A stretch of 64,000 nucleotides of DNA, from positions 1 through 64,000 of the forward strand of contig NZ_FONX01000020.1 in NCBI RefSeq assembly GCF_900113035.1. Reading direction: 5' to 3'. Below, piece after piece: positions 33,696 to 43,852 of this stretch; the stretch's first letter is position 1, and each line of letters begins with the position of its first letter. The notes beneath the pieces are model-generated. The model worked only from the letters and a program-made list of their open reading frames with translations. It searched no databases and was not told the origin of the DNA. A program made the position numbers and the translations under genes. Origin of the DNA: Paracidovorax wautersii (GTDB lineage: Bacteria; Pseudomonadota; Gammaproteobacteria; Burkholderiales; Burkholderiaceae_C).

Positions 33696-34297
33696 AGCGG
33701 CATCTCCTGTTCACCAAGTAACTGGGCATCCACGCCGTCGCACAGGCAGTGCAGCACGAGGGCATGGACTTCGCGCACGCGGGCGGCGCGGTCGTGGGGT
33801 ACGGCGATCTGCACGTCGGTCTCGCGCAGCTGCGGCGCCAGCGCGCCGCCGGTGCGGCCGCACAGCGCCACCACCGTCATGTCGCGTTCGTGGGCGGCCT
33901 GCACGGCCTGCAGGATCTGGGCATCGTTGCCGCTCACCGTCAGGGCCACCAGCACATCGCCGGCCTGGCCCAGCGCGCGCACCTGGCGGGCGAGGGACTC
34001 CCTGTCGGAGCTGTCGGCCTCGTCGGCCAGGCCGCCCATCCAGGCACCGCCCGGCTGCAGGGCGATGGCGGCAAGCTCGGGCCGCTCACGCTCGAAACCG
34101 CCCACGCACAGCGCGGCGAACAATTGCGCGTCGGCCACGGAAGCGCCGCTGCCGCAGGCCAGCACTTTCGCGCCGCTGGTGACGCAGGCCAGGATCGCCT
34201 GGATGGCAGAGCCGATGGGATGACTGAGGGCTTGCGCCGCCTGGTACTTCAGATCGGCGCTGTCGATGAAGTGCTGTTGGATTCGTTGCTCGAGCAT
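33692..34297 (-). CDS. diaA: SIS domain protein, DiaA/GmhA family
   Basis: The 201-residue protein has the sugar isomerase (SIS) fold: LACGSGASVADAQLFAALCV (phosphosugar loop), LAAIALQPGGAWMGGLADEA and VLVALTVSGNDAQILQAVQA. It resembles both GmhA (sedoheptulose-7-phosphate isomerase) and DiaA, the DnaA-binding initiation factor. The chromosomal order with yraN, rsmI and dolP matches the E. coli yraL-yraN-diaA-yraP block, so I prefer DiaA. Its stop overlaps the dolP start by four bases. Confidence 0.82.
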   Translation of the reverse strand: MLEQRIQQHFIDSADLKYQAAQALSHPIGSAIQAILACVTSGAKVLACGSGASVADAQLFAALCVGGFERERPELAAIALQPGGAWMGGLADEADSSDRESLARQVRALGQAGDVLVALTVSGNDAQILQAVQAAHERDMTVVALCGRTGGALAPQLRETDVQIAVPHDRAARVREVHALVLHCLCDGVDAQLLGEQEMPL

Positions 34298-34390
34298 GGG
34301 GCCCGGATGATACCCAAGGGGGTGGACCCGCCTGTTGCAAAAGGTGGAGCGCCGCCCACTGGCAAGGCCTCGCTGGGTGCTCGAATCCGC

Positions 34391-34849
34391 TCAGCCGCCG
34401 GCATCGAAGGCGCCGCGCAGCCATTCGACCGAAGCGCCTGCGCCTGCGCCGCCGCCATCCCCGCGCCCCTCCACCAGCACCACGTCGAACCGGCAGGCCG
34501 GCGGCGACGGCCAGCGCATGAGGTAATGGCGCGCGGCGAACACGATGCGCTGCTGCTTGACCGCGCCGATGCTGCCGCCCGCCCCGCCGAAGCCGCTGCC
34601 GGCGCGGCTGCGCACCTCGACGAACACCAGCGTGCCGTCGCGATCGCGCATGATGAGGTCGATCTCGCCGCCGCCGCGGCCGGGCGTCCGATAATTGCGC
34701 TCCACCAGCGTCAGCCGGGCGGCCTGCAGATGCGCCAGTGCGCGGTCTTCGGCGGCATTGCCCCGCTCGCGCGTCGTGCGCCCGGCAGGCGCGGCCTCCG
34801 TGCCGGCCTTGCCCCCGCCGCCTCCCCAGTTCTTGCCAAGGAATCCCAT
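34391..34849 (-). CDS. YraN family (UPF0102) putative nuclease-fold protein
   Basis: The 152-residue protein has the YraN endonuclease-like core: [14 protein letters not shown] (about 29-42), [20 protein letters not shown] and [13 protein letters not shown], with the Asp/Glu of GEIDLI and Glu-x-Arg of VEVRSR arranged as in restriction-endonuclease-like folds. The N-terminus is unusually Gly-rich ([11 protein letters not shown]). Its ATG at 34849 shares a base with the TTG start of the divergent rsmI gene, so neither gene has space for its promoter outside the other. Confidence 0.88.
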   Translation of the reverse strand: MGFLGKNWGGGGGKAGTEAAPAGRTTRERGNAAEDRALAHLQAARLTLVERNYRTPGRGGGEIDLIMRDRDGTLVFVEVRSRAGSGFGGAGGSIGAVKQQRIVFAARHYLMRWPSPPACRFDVVLVEGRGDGGGAGAGASVEWLRGAFDAGG

Positions 34850-35829
34850 TGAGCGCCTCTTTCGCTTCAGCCCTGAGCGCCGCGCGCGATGCGGCGGCCA
34901 CGCAGCATTATCCGCAGGGCACGCTCTATGTCGTCGCCACGCCCATCGGCAATCTGGCCGACATCACGCTGCGCGCCCTGCACGTGCTGCAGCTGGCCGA
35001 CGTCATCGCCTGCGAAGACACGCGCCACACGCAGTCCCTGCTGCGCGCCTACGGCATCGACAAGAGCGGCGCCCAGCTGCTGGCCGTCCACCAGCACAAC
35101 GAGGCCGAGGCCGCCGGCAACGTGGTGGACCGCCTGCGCCAGGGCCTGCGCGTGGCCTATGTGAGCGACGCCGGCACGCCGGGCGTGAGCGACCCCGGCG
35201 CCCGGCTGGCCAGCGCCGTGGCCGCTGCCGGGCTGCGCTGCCTGCCCCTGCCCGGCGCCAGCAGCGTGACCACGGCGCTGAGCGTGGCCGGCGCGGTCGC
35301 CCACGGCCCCGATGCCGGAGGGTTTCTCTTCGCCGGCTTCCTGCCCACCCGGGGCGCCGAGCGCACTGCCGCCGTGCAGCGCCTGGGCGACGAGCCCCGC
35401 TGCGTGGTGCTGCTGGAGGCGCCGCACCGCATCGAAGAGCTGGCGCGCGCGCTGGCCGTGCTGGGCGAGCGCCCCGTCACCCTGGCCCGCGAGCTGACCA
35501 AGCAGTTCGAGGAGATCAGCACCCATCCGGCGCAGGCGCTCTCCGCCTGGCTGGACGGCAATCCGCAGCGGGCGCGCGGCGAATTCGTCGTGCTGCTGCA
35601 CCCGCTGCCCCCCGCCGCCGCCGATGACGACGCCCAGGGCCGCCGCGTGCTGCAGCTGCTGCTGCCCGAGCTGCCGCTGAAGACCGCCGTCCGCATCGCC
35701 GCTGACATCACGGGCAATGCGCGCAACGCGCTCTACCCGCTGGCGCTGGAACTGAAGCGCGAGATGGACGAGGACGAAGACGCGGATGGCGCGGCCGATG
35801 AAGGCGGCGACGCAAGCCACAGCCGCTGA
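34849..35829 (+). CDS. rsmI: 16S rRNA (cytidine1402-2'-O)-methyltransferase
   Basis: RsmI adds the 2'-O-methyl group of m4Cm1402 in the decoding centre, using SAM. The 326-residue protein contains the tetrapyrrole-methylase fold: [20 protein letters not shown] near the start, [33 protein letters not shown] and [16 protein letters not shown], and its C-terminal domain. The start appears to be TTG at 34849, since the ribosome site AAGGAA lies five bases upstream and no ATG or GTG precedes the first conserved motif. The C-terminal 20 residues are acidic ([14 protein letters not shown]). Confidence 0.93.
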   Translation: MSASFASALSAARDAAATQHYPQGTLYVVATPIGNLADITLRALHVLQLADVIACEDTRHTQSLLRAYGIDKSGAQLLAVHQHNEAEAAGNVVDRLRQGLRVAYVSDAGTPGVSDPGARLASAVAAAGLRCLPLPGASSVTTALSVAGAVAHGPDAGGFLFAGFLPTRGAERTAAVQRLGDEPRCVVLLEAPHRIEELARALAVLGERPVTLARELTKQFEEISTHPAQALSAWLDGNPQRARGEFVVLLHPLPPAAADDDAQGRRVLQLLLPELPLKTAVRIAADITGNARNALYPLALELKREMDEDEDADGAADEGGDASHSR

Positions 35830-35904
35830 ACCGCCAGGCGCGCAGCGGCACAGGCCACGCGCCTTCGGGATGGGAGGAATTCAGAGGCCTGGAGGCCCCA
35901 TGCG

Positions 35905-35945
35905 CGCTTTCTGCCTGGGCAATCAGCTATTAAAACGATAGCATA
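35905..35945 (-). repeat. Intergenic hairpin repeat family A, copy 7
   Basis: GCTAT (35926-35930) and ATAGC (35938-35942) pair around TAAAACG; on the minus strand TGATTGCCCAGGCAG follows, as in copies 3 to 5. It lies between the convergent rsmI and Hsp70-family genes, where it could serve as terminator. Confidence 0.65.
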
Positions 35946-35957
35946 TTGCCAGGCGAT

Positions 35958-37223
35958 TCAACTGCGCGAGTAGGCGAGCCCGGATGCCACGCCGCCGAAC
36001 AGGTCTCCCTCGACCTGCGGAACGCCCGGGAACACGGCCGTGAGCACGTCGCGCAACGGCTTCAGGGCCGAGGAGCCACCCGTCAGGTAGATCGCGCCGA
36101 TATCCTGCTGCTGCAGGCCGGCGGCGGCCAGGCAATCGCCCGCGCAGGCCGCGATCTGCCGCAGCGAGGCGTCCAGATGCCGCGCCAGATCGTCCGGCGT
36201 GATCTGGGCGGAGAGCCCGCCCTCCAGCCAGTCCAGCGCGATGGTCGCGGGCGCGTGGTGGCGCGATGCCTCGATCTTCGCCGCCTCGACGGTGTTCGCC
36301 AGCCGGTGGCCCCAGCGCTCGTTCAGCACGGTCATGAGCCGGTCGTGCAGGCGCACGTCGGCATAGTCGCCGCGCAGCTGCTGCGCCTCGCGCATCGACT
36401 TCTGCGCGTATTGCCACTGGATCAGGTGCCAGGTGGACAGGTCGAAGAACACGCGGCTGGGCACCTCGCGGCCCTTGGGGCCGACATGGCGGAAGCCCAG
36501 CAGGCTCATCACCTGCTCCAGGTTGAGCTTCCGGTCGAAGTCCGTGCCGCCGATGTGCACGCCGGTCGTGGCGAGCACGTCCGACGAGCGGGCGGCCGCG
36601 CCGGTGCGGCCCGGACCGAGCCGCACCACGGTGAAGTCCGACGTACCGCCGCCGATGTCCACCACCAGCACCAGCGCCTCCTCGGTCATGCGCTGCTCGT
36701 AGTCCAGGGCCGCGGCGATCGGCTCCAGCTGGAAGCTGATGTTGGCAAAGCCCGCGTCGATCGCGGCCTGCCGCAGGGCGTCTTCGGCCATGCGGTCGCG
36801 CGCCGGGTCGTCATCGACGAAATGCACGGGCCGGCCCAGCACCACGCGCTCGGGCATCGCGCCGTCCAGCGCGGTGCGCACCCGCGTGGCGATATGCCGC
36901 AGGAACATCGCAATGATGTCCTGGTAGCTCACCAGCGACTCGTGAACGGAGGTCTTGTCCTGCAGCAGCGCGCTGCCGAGCAGGCTCTTGAGCGAGCGCA
37001 TCAGCCGGCCTTCCACGCCCTCCAGATACTGGTGGACGGCATCGCGGCCGTAATGGGTCTTGTGGTCTTCGGTATTGAAGAACAGCGCCGTCGGCATGAT
37101 CGGCGCGTCATTGGCATCGAGCGCCAGCAATCGCGAGGTGCCGCCCGTCTGCTGCAGCAAGGACGCAGCGGAATTGGACGTGCCGAAATCGATACCGAGG
37201 GTGGAGCCGGGAAGGAACGCCAT
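35958..37223 (-). CDS. Hsp70 family protein, YegD-like
   Basis: The 421-residue protein is an actin/Hsp70-fold ATPase: phosphate 1 loop TLGIDFGTSNSAASLL (about 8-23), phosphate 2 LVLVVDIGGGTSDFTVVRLG and the adenosine motif GAIYLTGGSSALKPLRDVL. It stops after the nucleotide-binding domain, with no substrate-binding domain or lid, as in YegD. Such proteins are putative chaperones without known clients. It starts at ATG 37223 and is monocistronic. The 263-bp gap upstream to the tRNA holds its promoter and the ribosomal-operon terminator. Confidence 0.9.
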   Translation of the reverse strand: MAFLPGSTLGIDFGTSNSAASLLQQTGGTSRLLALDANDAPIMPTALFFNTEDHKTHYGRDAVHQYLEGVEGRLMRSLKSLLGSALLQDKTSVHESLVSYQDIIAMFLRHIATRVRTALDGAMPERVVLGRPVHFVDDDPARDRMAEDALRQAAIDAGFANISFQLEPIAAALDYEQRMTEEALVLVVDIGGGTSDFTVVRLGPGRTGAAARSSDVLATTGVHIGGTDFDRKLNLEQVMSLLGFRHVGPKGREVPSRVFFDLSTWHLIQWQYAQKSMREAQQLRGDYADVRLHDRLMTVLNERWGHRLANTVEAAKIEASRHHAPATIALDWLEGGLSAQITPDDLARHLDASLRQIAACAGDCLAAAGLQQQDIGAIYLTGGSSALKPLRDVLTAVFPGVPQVEGDLFGGVASGLAYSRS

Positions 37224-37434
37224 GGGACAGGAAGAACAGAGGAATTGAAACGGATGAAAGACCTGGCGATGGCGAGAAGCCCAGCCGGCCGGCGTGCATC
37301 AATGGCGCGGCGGTGATGCATGTGCCTGCACCCAGGCCGCGAACACACGCCATCGCACGGCATAACCCTGCAGCGTCGGCGATGCCGACATTGCGCCATC
37401 CAAGCAATGCACCGGGCAATCCATCGCAGAAACG

Positions 37435-37462
37435 AAAACGCCCACTAGATAGTGGGCGTTTT
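37435..37462 (-). terminator. Strong intrinsic terminator after tRNA-fMet
   Basis: AAAACGCCCACT (37435-37446) and AGTGGGCGTTTT (37451-37462) are perfect 12-bp arms around AGAT. On the minus strand the GC stem is followed by TTTTCGTTTC. It lies 25 bases beyond the 3' end of the tRNA and marks the end of the whole ribosomal transcription unit; symmetric A/T tracts let it work in both directions. Confidence 0.85.
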
Positions 37463-37486
37463 GTTCCAGCATCTGACTGCTGAGAT

Positions 37487-37563
<77 letters not shown>

Positions 37564-37581
37564 GCAAGATTGAATTATAGC

Positions 37582-37980
37582 TTACTTTGCAGCGTCTGCG
37601 GAAGAATCTGCATTCTTTTCTTCAGCACGCTCCACCAGCTCGACGAAAGCCATAGGCGCGTTGTCGCCCACGCGGAAGCCCATCTTCAGGATGCGGGTGT
37701 AACCGCCCGGACGGGTCTTGAAACGGGGGCCCAGGTCGTTGAACAGCTTGGTGACGCTGTCGCGGTCACGCAGGCGGTTGAAAGCCAGGCGGCGATTGGC
37801 CACGGTGTCTTCCTTGGCCAGGGTGATCATGGGCTCGATCACGCGACGCAGTTCCTTGGCCTTGGGGACCGTGGTCTTGATGGCCTCGTGCTCGATGAGC
37901 GAGTTCATCATGTTCTGCAGCATCGCGAGGCGGTGCGAAGAGGTGCGGTTGAGTTTGCGAAGGCCGTGTCCGTGGCGCAT
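37582..37980 (-). CDS. rplQ: 50S ribosomal protein L17
   Basis: The 132-residue L17 begins [20 protein letters not shown], the universal signature, with [20 protein letters not shown] next. It sits on the large-subunit surface at the exit-tunnel side. The C-terminal tail ([15 protein letters not shown]) is acidic and unlike the basic core. It is the last protein gene of the alpha block and is followed 18 bases on by tRNA-fMet. Confidence 0.97.
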   Translation of the reverse strand: MRHGHGLRKLNRTSSHRLAMLQNMMNSLIEHEAIKTTVPKAKELRRVIEPMITLAKEDTVANRRLAFNRLRDRDSVTKLFNDLGPRFKTRPGGYTRILKMGFRVGDNAPMAFVELVERAEEKNADSSADAAK

Positions 37981-38073
37981 GGTGCTGTTTCCTTGTCTTT
38001 AATTAAAAACGGGCAGCCGTATCAGGTACTGCCCGCTGCACTGCTCTTTTTCGAAAGAGCCAAAAATTATAGC

Positions 38074-39066
38074 TTAACGCTTGTCCAAACCAGCCGGAGG
38101 CCAGTTTTCCAGCTTCATGCCCAGCGTGAGGCCGCGCGAAGCCAGGACTTCCTTGATCTCGTTGAGCGACTTGCGACCCAGGTTCGGGGTCTTGAGCAGT
38201 TCGTTCTCGGTACGTTGGATCAAGTCGCCAATGTAGTAGATGTTTTCGGCCTTCAGGCAGTTGGCCGAACGCACCGTCAGTTCCAGCTCGTCCACAGGAC
38301 GCAGCAGGATCGGGTCGAACGTCGCATTGCCGCGCGGGCCGGCCGGTGCATCGAATGCAGCCAGTTCGCCGCCTTCCAGCTGGGCGAAAACGGCCAGCTG
38401 TTCCACCAGGATCTTGGCCGAGGCGCGCACTGCGTCTTCAGCCGTGATGGCGCCGTTGGTCTCGATCTCGACGACCAGCTTGTCCAGGTCGGTACGCTGC
38501 TCGACGCGGGCGCTCTCGACGGTGTAGCTCACGCGCTTGACCGGGGAGAACGAAGCGTCCAGCACGATGCGGCCGATCGACTTCGTCGATTCGTCGGCAA
38601 AGCGGCGCAGGTTGCCGGGAACGTAGCCACGGCCCTTTTCGACCTTGATCTGCATGTCCAGCTTGCCGCCGGCAGACAGATGGGCGATCACGTGATCCGG
38701 GTTGACGATTTCCACGTCGTGCGGCGTCTGGATGTCGCGTGCGGTGACGATGCCTTCACCGTCCTTGCGCAGGCTCAGCGTGACCTCATCGCGGTTGTGG
38801 AGCTTGAACACCACGCCCTTGAGGTTCAGAAGAATGTTGACCACGTCTTCTTGAACGCCATCGATCGACGAGTACTCGTGCAGCACGCCCGCGATCGTGA
38901 CTTCCGTTGCTGCGTAACCCACCATGGACGAGAGCAGCACACGGCGAATGGCATTGCCCAGCGTGTGGCCGTAACCCCGCTCGAACGGCTCCAATGCGAC
39001 CTTGGCACGGTTGTGACCAAGTTGTTCGACATTGATTGCCTTGGGTTTCAGCAAATTGGTTTGCAT
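38074..39066 (-). CDS. rpoA: RNA polymerase subunit alpha
   Basis: The 330-residue alpha subunit has the N-terminal dimerisation domain ([34 protein letters not shown]) and the C-terminal DNA- and activator-binding domain ([40 protein letters not shown]). It scaffolds RNA polymerase assembly and contacts UP elements. It begins [20 protein letters not shown], as in other Burkholderiales. It lies between rpsD and rplQ. Confidence 0.98.
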   Translation of the reverse strand: MQTNLLKPKAINVEQLGHNRAKVALEPFERGYGHTLGNAIRRVLLSSMVGYAATEVTIAGVLHEYSSIDGVQEDVVNILLNLKGVVFKLHNRDEVTLSLRKDGEGIVTARDIQTPHDVEIVNPDHVIAHLSAGGKLDMQIKVEKGRGYVPGNLRRFADESTKSIGRIVLDASFSPVKRVSYTVESARVEQRTDLDKLVVEIETNGAITAEDAVRASAKILVEQLAVFAQLEGGELAAFDAPAGPRGNATFDPILLRPVDELELTVRSANCLKAENIYYIGDLIQRTENELLKTPNLGRKSLNEIKEVLASRGLTLGMKLENWPPAGLDKR

Positions 39067-39179
39067 GCAGACTTCCTCTCAATACCCCCAGCTCGTTACA
39101 CCGGTAAGGCTGTGAAGCGCCTGCACCGCGATGCCTCGCGGTGCAGGAACGGTTTTCTCGAAACGTGGATCAGTGCGAA

Positions 39180-39803
39180 TTAACGCGAATACAGTTCGAC
39201 GATCAGCGATTCGTTGATGTCGGCACCGAATTCATCACGGTCAGGCACCTTCTTGAAGACGCCTTCGGCCTTGTCGGCATTGACTTCCACCCAAGCCGGC
39301 ATGCCGACTTGCTGGGCCAGTTGCAGGGCTTCGACCACGCGGGCCTGCTTCTTGGACTTTTCGCGCACGGCAACGACGTCGCCGGTCTTGACCAGGTAGG
39401 ACGCGATGTTGACGGACTGGCCGTTCACCGTGATGGCCTTGTGCGACACCAGCTGGCGTGCTTCGGCGCGCGTGGAACCGAAGCCCATGCGGTACACGAC
39501 GTTGTCCAGGCGGGATTCCAGCAGGAACAGCAGGTTGGCGCCGGTGTTGCCCTTGCGGCGGTCAGCGGCTTCGAAGTAGCGGCGGAATTGCTTTTCCAGC
39601 ACGCCGTACATGCGCTTGACCTTCTGCTTTTCGCGCAGTTGCAGACCGTAGTCGGACGTGCGCTGGCCGGAGGTGCGGCCGTGCTGGCCGGGCTTGGAGT
39701 CGAACTTGGCCTTGTCCGCGATGGAGCGGCGTGCGCTCTTCAGGAACAGGTCGGTGCCTTCACGGCGGGAGAGTTTGGCCTTGGGGCCGAGGTAACGTGC
39801 CAC
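39180..39803 (-). CDS. rpsD: 30S ribosomal protein S4
   Basis: The 207-residue S4 starts [20 protein letters not shown], with the S4 RNA-binding domain in the second half ([40 protein letters not shown]). It nucleates 30S assembly on the 16S 5' domain and in many bacteria acts as autogenous repressor of the alpha operon. It has 89 bases upstream of it before rpsK ends. Confidence 0.98.
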   Translation of the reverse strand: MARYLGPKAKLSRREGTDLFLKSARRSIADKAKFDSKPGQHGRTSGQRTSDYGLQLREKQKVKRMYGVLEKQFRRYFEAADRRKGNTGANLLFLLESRLDNVVYRMGFGSTRAEARQLVSHKAITVNGQSVNIASYLVKTGDVVAVREKSKKQARVVEALQLAQQVGMPAWVEVNADKAEGVFKKVPDRDEFGADINESLIVELYSR

Positions 39804-39891
39804 TTGAGCTTCCTTGTGTCATCTTCCGCAACAGCATTGCGGGAGCCACCGTTGCGCAAGGCAGACGGTGGCGGTGGGCTTCAGAAAAAAC

Positions 39892-40296
39892 TTAGATACG
39901 ACGGCGCTTCTGAGGGCGGCAGCCGTTGTGGGGAACCGGGGTCACGTCGGAGATGGACGTGATGCGGATACCCAGCGCGCCCAGAGCGCGCACCGACGAT
40001 TCGCGGCCAGGACCGGGGCCCTTGATCTCGACGTCGAGGTTCTTGATACCTTGTTCGATCGCAGCGCGACCGGCCACTTCGGAAGCCACCTGGGCTGCGA
40101 AAGGCGTCGACTTGCGCGAGCCCTTGAAGCCTTGGCCACCGGAGGAAGCCCAGGACAGTGCGTTGCCCTGGCGATCGGTGATCGTGATGATGGTGTTGTT
40201 GAAGGAGGCATGCACATGGGCGATGCCGTCCGACACGTTCTTGCGAACCTTTTTGCGAACACGCTGTGCAGCGTTATTGGCAGGGGACTTAGCCAT
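39892..40296 (-). CDS. rpsK: 30S ribosomal protein S11
   Basis: The 134-residue S11 contains [60 protein letters not shown] and the basic end [15 protein letters not shown], all universal. It lies on the 30S platform near the mRNA exit. It overlaps no neighbour; rpsM ends 16 bases upstream. Confidence 0.98.
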   Translation of the reverse strand: MAKSPANNAAQRVRKKVRKNVSDGIAHVHASFNNTIITITDRQGNALSWASSGGQGFKGSRKSTPFAAQVASEVAGRAAIEQGIKNLDVEIKGPGPGRESSVRALGALGIRITSISDVTPVPHNGCRPQKRRRI

Positions 40297-40312
40297 TTTG
40301 ATCTCTCAATCT

Positions 40313-40678
40313 TTACTTCTTGAGTGCCGCTGCGCCCTTGCGCGGACCCTTGCGGGTGCGGGCGTTGGTGCGCGTGCGCTGGCCGCGCATCGGCAGGCCA
40401 CGGCGATGACGGAAACCGCGATAGCAGCCGATGTCCATCAGGCGCTTGATGTTCATCGTCGTTTCGCGGCGCAGGTCGCCTTCGATGGTGAACTGAGCGA
40501 TCTGATCGCGAATTTTTTCCAGGTCGCCGTCCGTCAGATCCTTGATCTTCTTGGAGTAAGCGATGTCGCATGCTTCGCAGATCTTGCGAGCACGGGTGCG
40601 ACCGATGCCATAAATGGCGGTCAAGCCGATTTCAGCATGCTGATGCGGCGGGATGTTGATGCCAGCGATACGTGCCAT
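40313..40678 (-). CDS. rpsM: 30S ribosomal protein S13
   Basis: The 121-residue S13 has [39 protein letters not shown], the two-helix middle, and the basic tail [20 protein letters not shown]. It sits in the 30S head and contacts the P-site tRNA and L5. It is preceded by rpmJ, with 23 bases between. Confidence 0.98.
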   Translation of the reverse strand: MARIAGINIPPHQHAEIGLTAIYGIGRTRARKICEACDIAYSKKIKDLTDGDLEKIRDQIAQFTIEGDLRRETTMNIKRLMDIGCYRGFRHRRGLPMRGQRTRTNARTRKGPRKGAAALKK

Positions 40679-40701
40679 GTGCGTCCTCTAATACTTTCCA
40701 G

Positions 40702-40815
40702 TCAACCTTGGCGCTGCTTGTGACGCAGATCCGTGCAGATCACGCGCACCACACCCTTGCGGCGGATGATCTTGCAGTTGCGGCAGATTTTCTTGACCGA
40801 AGCCGAAACTCTCAT
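40702..40815 (-). CDS. rpmJ: 50S ribosomal protein L36
   Basis: A 37-codon gene reading [20 protein letters not shown] then [17 protein letters not shown]. The zinc ligands are Cys11, Cys14, Cys27 and His32, so this is the zinc-binding (C+) form of L36. The ribosome site AGGAG lies six bases before ATG 40815; an ATG five bases upstream runs into an immediate stop. No infA gene is present between this gene and secY. Confidence 0.95.
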   Translation of the reverse strand: MRVSASVKKICRNCKIIRRKGVVRVICTDLRHKQRQG

Positions 40816-40958
40816 TTCATTCTCCTAAAACTTGCCCACGTTCCGGCCACAGCGCGGAACACAAAATTTCGTGCCCGCGAAGATCGAAGGCATTCATAAA
40901 CCGTAACTTGCCCAGGCGAACCCGCGACTATAGCGCAGTTACCCGAAACTGCCCAGAC
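40816..40958 (-). promoter_or_regulatory. secY-rpmJ spacer without infA; possible internal promoter
   Basis: In many Burkholderiales this slot holds infA (72 codons). The 143 bases here cannot encode it, and I see no remnant. On the minus strand GCGCTATAGTCGCGG contains a TATAGT -10-like box, about 110 bases before rpmJ, which might start the alpha block separately, but no matching -35 is clear. Confidence 0.35.
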
Positions 40959-42278
40959 TCAAGTTCCGGGCGTCGCTTTGAAGTTCGCCTTTTTGAGGAG
41001 CGATTCGTACTGCTGCGACATCATGTAGTTCTGGACCTGGGCCATGAAGTCCATGGTCACCACCACAATGATCAGAAGCGACGTGCCACCGAAATAGAAC
41101 GGAACGTTGTATTTCAGGATCAGGAACTCCGGCAGCAGACAGACGAACGTGATGTACACGGCGCCCGCCAGCGTGAGGCGAACCAGAATCTTGTCGATGT
41201 AGCGGGCGGTCTGCTCGCCAGGACGGATCCCGGGAATGAACGCACCACTCTTCTTCAGGTTGTCGGCAGTCTCGCGGCTGTTGAACACGAGCGCCGTGTA
41301 GAAGAAGCAGAAGAACACGATGGCCGCAGCGTAGAACATCACATAGACCGGCTGACCAGGGGTCAGTGCGCTAGAGATGTCGCGCAGCCAGCGCATGGAC
41401 TCACCCGCGCTGAACCAGTTCACCACCGTTGCCGGCAGCAGGATGATCGACGACGCGAAGATCGGCGGGATCACGCCAGCCATGTTCAGCTTCAGGGGCA
41501 GATGCGACGACTGACCGCCGTACACCTTGTTGCCGACCTGACGCCGCGCATAGTTGACCAGGATCTTGCGCTGACCACGCTCCACGAAGACGACGAAGTA
41601 CGTCACCAGGCCGACCACGATCACGATGAAGATGGCTGCCAGGATGCTCATGGCACCCGTGCTCACCAGCTCCAGCAATCCACCGATCGAGCTGGGCAGC
41701 CCCGCGGCGATGCCGGCGAAGATCAGGATCGAGATCCCGTTGCCCAGGCCACGCTCGGTGATCTGCTCGCCCAGCCACATCAGGAACATCGTCCCTGCCG
41801 TGAGGCTCACGACCGCCGTCATACGGAAGCCGAAGCCCGGGCTCAGCACCAGGCCGGCGGAGCTTTCCAGCGCCACGGCGATGCCCAGCGACTGGAAGAT
41901 CGCCAGGCCCAGCGTGCCGTAGCGCGTGTACTGCGTGATCTTGCGGCGACCGGCTTCGCCTTCCTTCTTCAGCTGCTCGAAGCTCGGGATGACGTAGGTC
42001 ATCAGCTGCATGATGATCGATGCCGAGATGTACGGCATGATCCCCAGTGCAAACACCGTGAAGCGCGAGAGCGCCCCACCCGAGAACATGTTGAACAGGT
42101 TCAGGATGCCGCCTTGGTGGCCACTGAACAGCTGCTGCAGCTGCGCCGGATCGATGCCCGGCACCGGGATATGAGCCCCGATGCGGTAAACGATCAGCGC
42201 GAGCAGCAGAAAAACCAGACGGCGACGCAAATCACCGAACTTGCCGGTTTTCGCAATTTGAGCTGCGTTCGTAGCCAC
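40959..42278 (-). CDS. secY: Preprotein translocase subunit SecY
   Basis: The 439-residue, ten-helix channel subunit of the Sec translocon. Visible motifs are [20 protein letters not shown] in TM1, [20 protein letters not shown] (plug and TM2), [20 protein letters not shown] (cytosolic loop that contacts SecA and ribosome), [20 protein letters not shown] and [20 protein letters not shown]. It starts [20 protein letters not shown]. It is the last gene of the spc part, followed by the infA-less gap. Confidence 0.98.
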   Translation of the reverse strand: MATNAAQIAKTGKFGDLRRRLVFLLLALIVYRIGAHIPVPGIDPAQLQQLFSGHQGGILNLFNMFSGGALSRFTVFALGIMPYISASIIMQLMTYVIPSFEQLKKEGEAGRRKITQYTRYGTLGLAIFQSLGIAVALESSAGLVLSPGFGFRMTAVVSLTAGTMFLMWLGEQITERGLGNGISILIFAGIAAGLPSSIGGLLELVSTGAMSILAAIFIVIVVGLVTYFVVFVERGQRKILVNYARRQVGNKVYGGQSSHLPLKLNMAGVIPPIFASSIILLPATVVNWFSAGESMRWLRDISSALTPGQPVYVMFYAAAIVFFCFFYTALVFNSRETADNLKKSGAFIPGIRPGEQTARYIDKILVRLTLAGAVYITFVCLLPEFLILKYNVPFYFGGTSLLIIVVVTMDFMAQVQNYMMSQQYESLLKKANFKATPGT

Positions 42279-42300
42279 TGATGCTTTCCTTCAGAACCGA

Positions 42301-42732
42301 TCAGGCCAGGCTGCCGCCGGCAGCTTCGATAGCCGCCTTCGCAGCAGCGGTCGCGCCGATGCCCGTCAGCTTCACAGCCTTGGACAGCGAACCGCTGTTG
42401 ATCACCTTCACGACCTTGGCGCGTTGGCCCACCAGACCGGCGGTCTTCAGAGCCAGCAGATCCACTTCGGCGAGTTCCAGCTTGTCCAGGGCGGTCAGGG
42501 TCACTTCTGCGTTGAACTTCAGCAGATGCGACTTGAAGCCACGCTTGGGCAGACGGCGCTGCAGAGGCATTTGACCGCCTTCGAAGCCCACCTTGTGGTA
42601 GCCACCCGAACGCGACTTCTGACCCTTGTGACCGCGGCCAGCGGTCTTGCCCAGACCGGAGCCGATACCACGGCCGACGCGGCGCTTGGCATGTTTCGCT
42701 CCATCTGCGGGCTTGATGCTATTGAGTTCCAT
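42301..42732 (-). CDS. rplO: 50S ribosomal protein L15
   Basis: The 143-residue L15 begins [20 protein letters not shown], followed by [20 protein letters not shown], the glycine-rich rRNA-threading loop. Among TTG 42738, ATG 42735 and ATG 42732, the last best fits the GAGAGG ribosome site (six bases) and the family N-terminus MELN. Confidence 0.97.
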   Translation of the reverse strand: MELNSIKPADGAKHAKRRVGRGIGSGLGKTAGRGHKGQKSRSGGYHKVGFEGGQMPLQRRLPKRGFKSHLLKFNAEVTLTALDKLELAEVDLLALKTAGLVGQRAKVVKVINSGSLSKAVKLTGIGATAAAKAAIEAAGGSLA

Positions 42733-42742
42733 CATCAACCTC

Positions 42743-42925
42743 TCAGAGGACCTTGACCAGATAGCTGATCTTGTTAATCATGCCGCGCACTTCGGGGCTG
42801 TCCTTCAGCTCGCTGATGCTGTTCAGCTTGCGAAGGCCCAGGCCGCGCACGGTGGCACGGTGCGATTCCTTGGTGCCGATAGGGCTGCGCACCAGTTGAA
42901 TCTTGACGGTTTGTTGCGTAGTCAT
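42743..42925 (-). CDS. rpmD: 50S ribosomal protein L30
   Basis: The 60-residue L30 reads [20 protein letters not shown] followed by [20 protein letters not shown], the family core. ATG 42925 has GGAG seven bases upstream and gives the usual length; an in-frame ATG two codons earlier is less likely. It lies between rpsE and rplO. Confidence 0.96.
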   Translation of the reverse strand: MTTQQTVKIQLVRSPIGTKESHRATVRGLGLRKLNSISELKDSPEVRGMINKISYLVKVL

Positions 42926-42939
42926 TTGCAAAGCTCCGT

Positions 42940-43458
42940 TCAGGCGAAGATGTCTTCGACCGACTTGCCGCGCTTGGCTGCCACTTCCGAAGGGGTCGTG
43001 GAGTTCACCAGCGCGTCGAACGTGGCGCGGACCATGTTGTAGGGGTTCGACGAGCCGTGGCTCTTGGCCACGATGTCCGTCACGCCCAGAACTTCGAACA
43101 CGGCACGCATCGGGCCGCCAGCGATGATGCCGGTACCCTTGGGAGCCGGAGCCATCATCACGACGGCAGCGCCGTGGTGACCCGTCACGTTGTGGTGGAT
43201 GGTGCCGTTCTTGAGCGACACCTTCACCATGTTGCGGCGGGCTTCTTCCATGGCCTTCTGCACGGCAGCAGGCACTTCCTTGGACTTGCCCTTGCCCATG
43301 CCCACGCGGCCATCACCGTCGCCGACCACGGTCAGTGCAGCGAAGCCGAGGATACGGCCGCCCTTCACGACTTTGGTCACGCGGTTGACCGCGATCATTT
43401 TTTCGCGCAGACCGTCGTCCTGACCTTCGCTCTGCACTTTGGGTTGAAATTTAGCCAT
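42940..43458 (-). CDS. rpsE: 30S ribosomal protein S5
   Basis: The 172-residue S5 has the double-stranded-RNA-binding-like N-domain ([40 protein letters not shown]) and the C-domain with [20 protein letters not shown] and [20 protein letters not shown]. It lies at the mRNA entrance and influences translational accuracy. Residues in the spectinomycin-contact loop (VTKVVKGGR) look wild type. Confidence 0.98.
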   Translation of the reverse strand: MAKFQPKVQSEGQDDGLREKMIAVNRVTKVVKGGRILGFAALTVVGDGDGRVGMGKGKSKEVPAAVQKAMEEARRNMVKVSLKNGTIHHNVTGHHGAAVVMMAPAPKGTGIIAGGPMRAVFEVLGVTDIVAKSHGSSNPYNMVRATFDALVNSTTPSEVAAKRGKSVEDIFA

Positions 43459-43475
43459 TTTGTATTTCGCTCCGC

Positions 43476-43841
43476 TTAGAACTGCAGGCCGGCTTCACGA
43501 GCGGCGTCGGCCAGAGCCTTGACGCGGCCGTGATAGGCAAAGCCTGCACGATCGAATGCAACCTTCTCGATGCCGGCGGCCTTCGCCTTTTCAGCGATGC
43601 GCTTGCCGATGGCCTGGGCTGCGGCGGCATTGCCACCCTTGCCGGAGCCGCCGAGTTCCTTGCGCACATCGGCCTCGGCCGTGGAAGCGCTGGCCAGCAC
43701 CTTGGTGCCGTCGCCGGAAATCACGCTGGCGTAGATGTGGAGGTTCGTACGGTTCACCGTCAGACGCGCCACGCCTTGCTGTGCAATGCGGATACGGGTC
43801 TGGCGGGCACGACGAAGACGCTGCTCTTTCTTGGTCAACAT
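43476..43841 (-). CDS. rplR: 50S ribosomal protein L18
   Basis: The 121-residue L18 starts [20 protein letters not shown], then [20 protein letters not shown] and ends [20 protein letters not shown]. It binds 5S rRNA in the central protuberance with L5. Between rplF and rpsE. Confidence 0.97.
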   Translation of the reverse strand: MLTKKEQRLRRARQTRIRIAQQGVARLTVNRTNLHIYASVISGDGTKVLASASTAEADVRKELGGSGKGGNAAAAQAIGKRIAEKAKAAGIEKVAFDRAGFAYHGRVKALADAAREAGLQF

Positions 43842-43852
43842 GTTGCAGCTCC

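Noticed and set aside
40816-40958. A possible infA between secY and rpmJ
   Set aside because: The gap is too short and no frame resembles IF-1.
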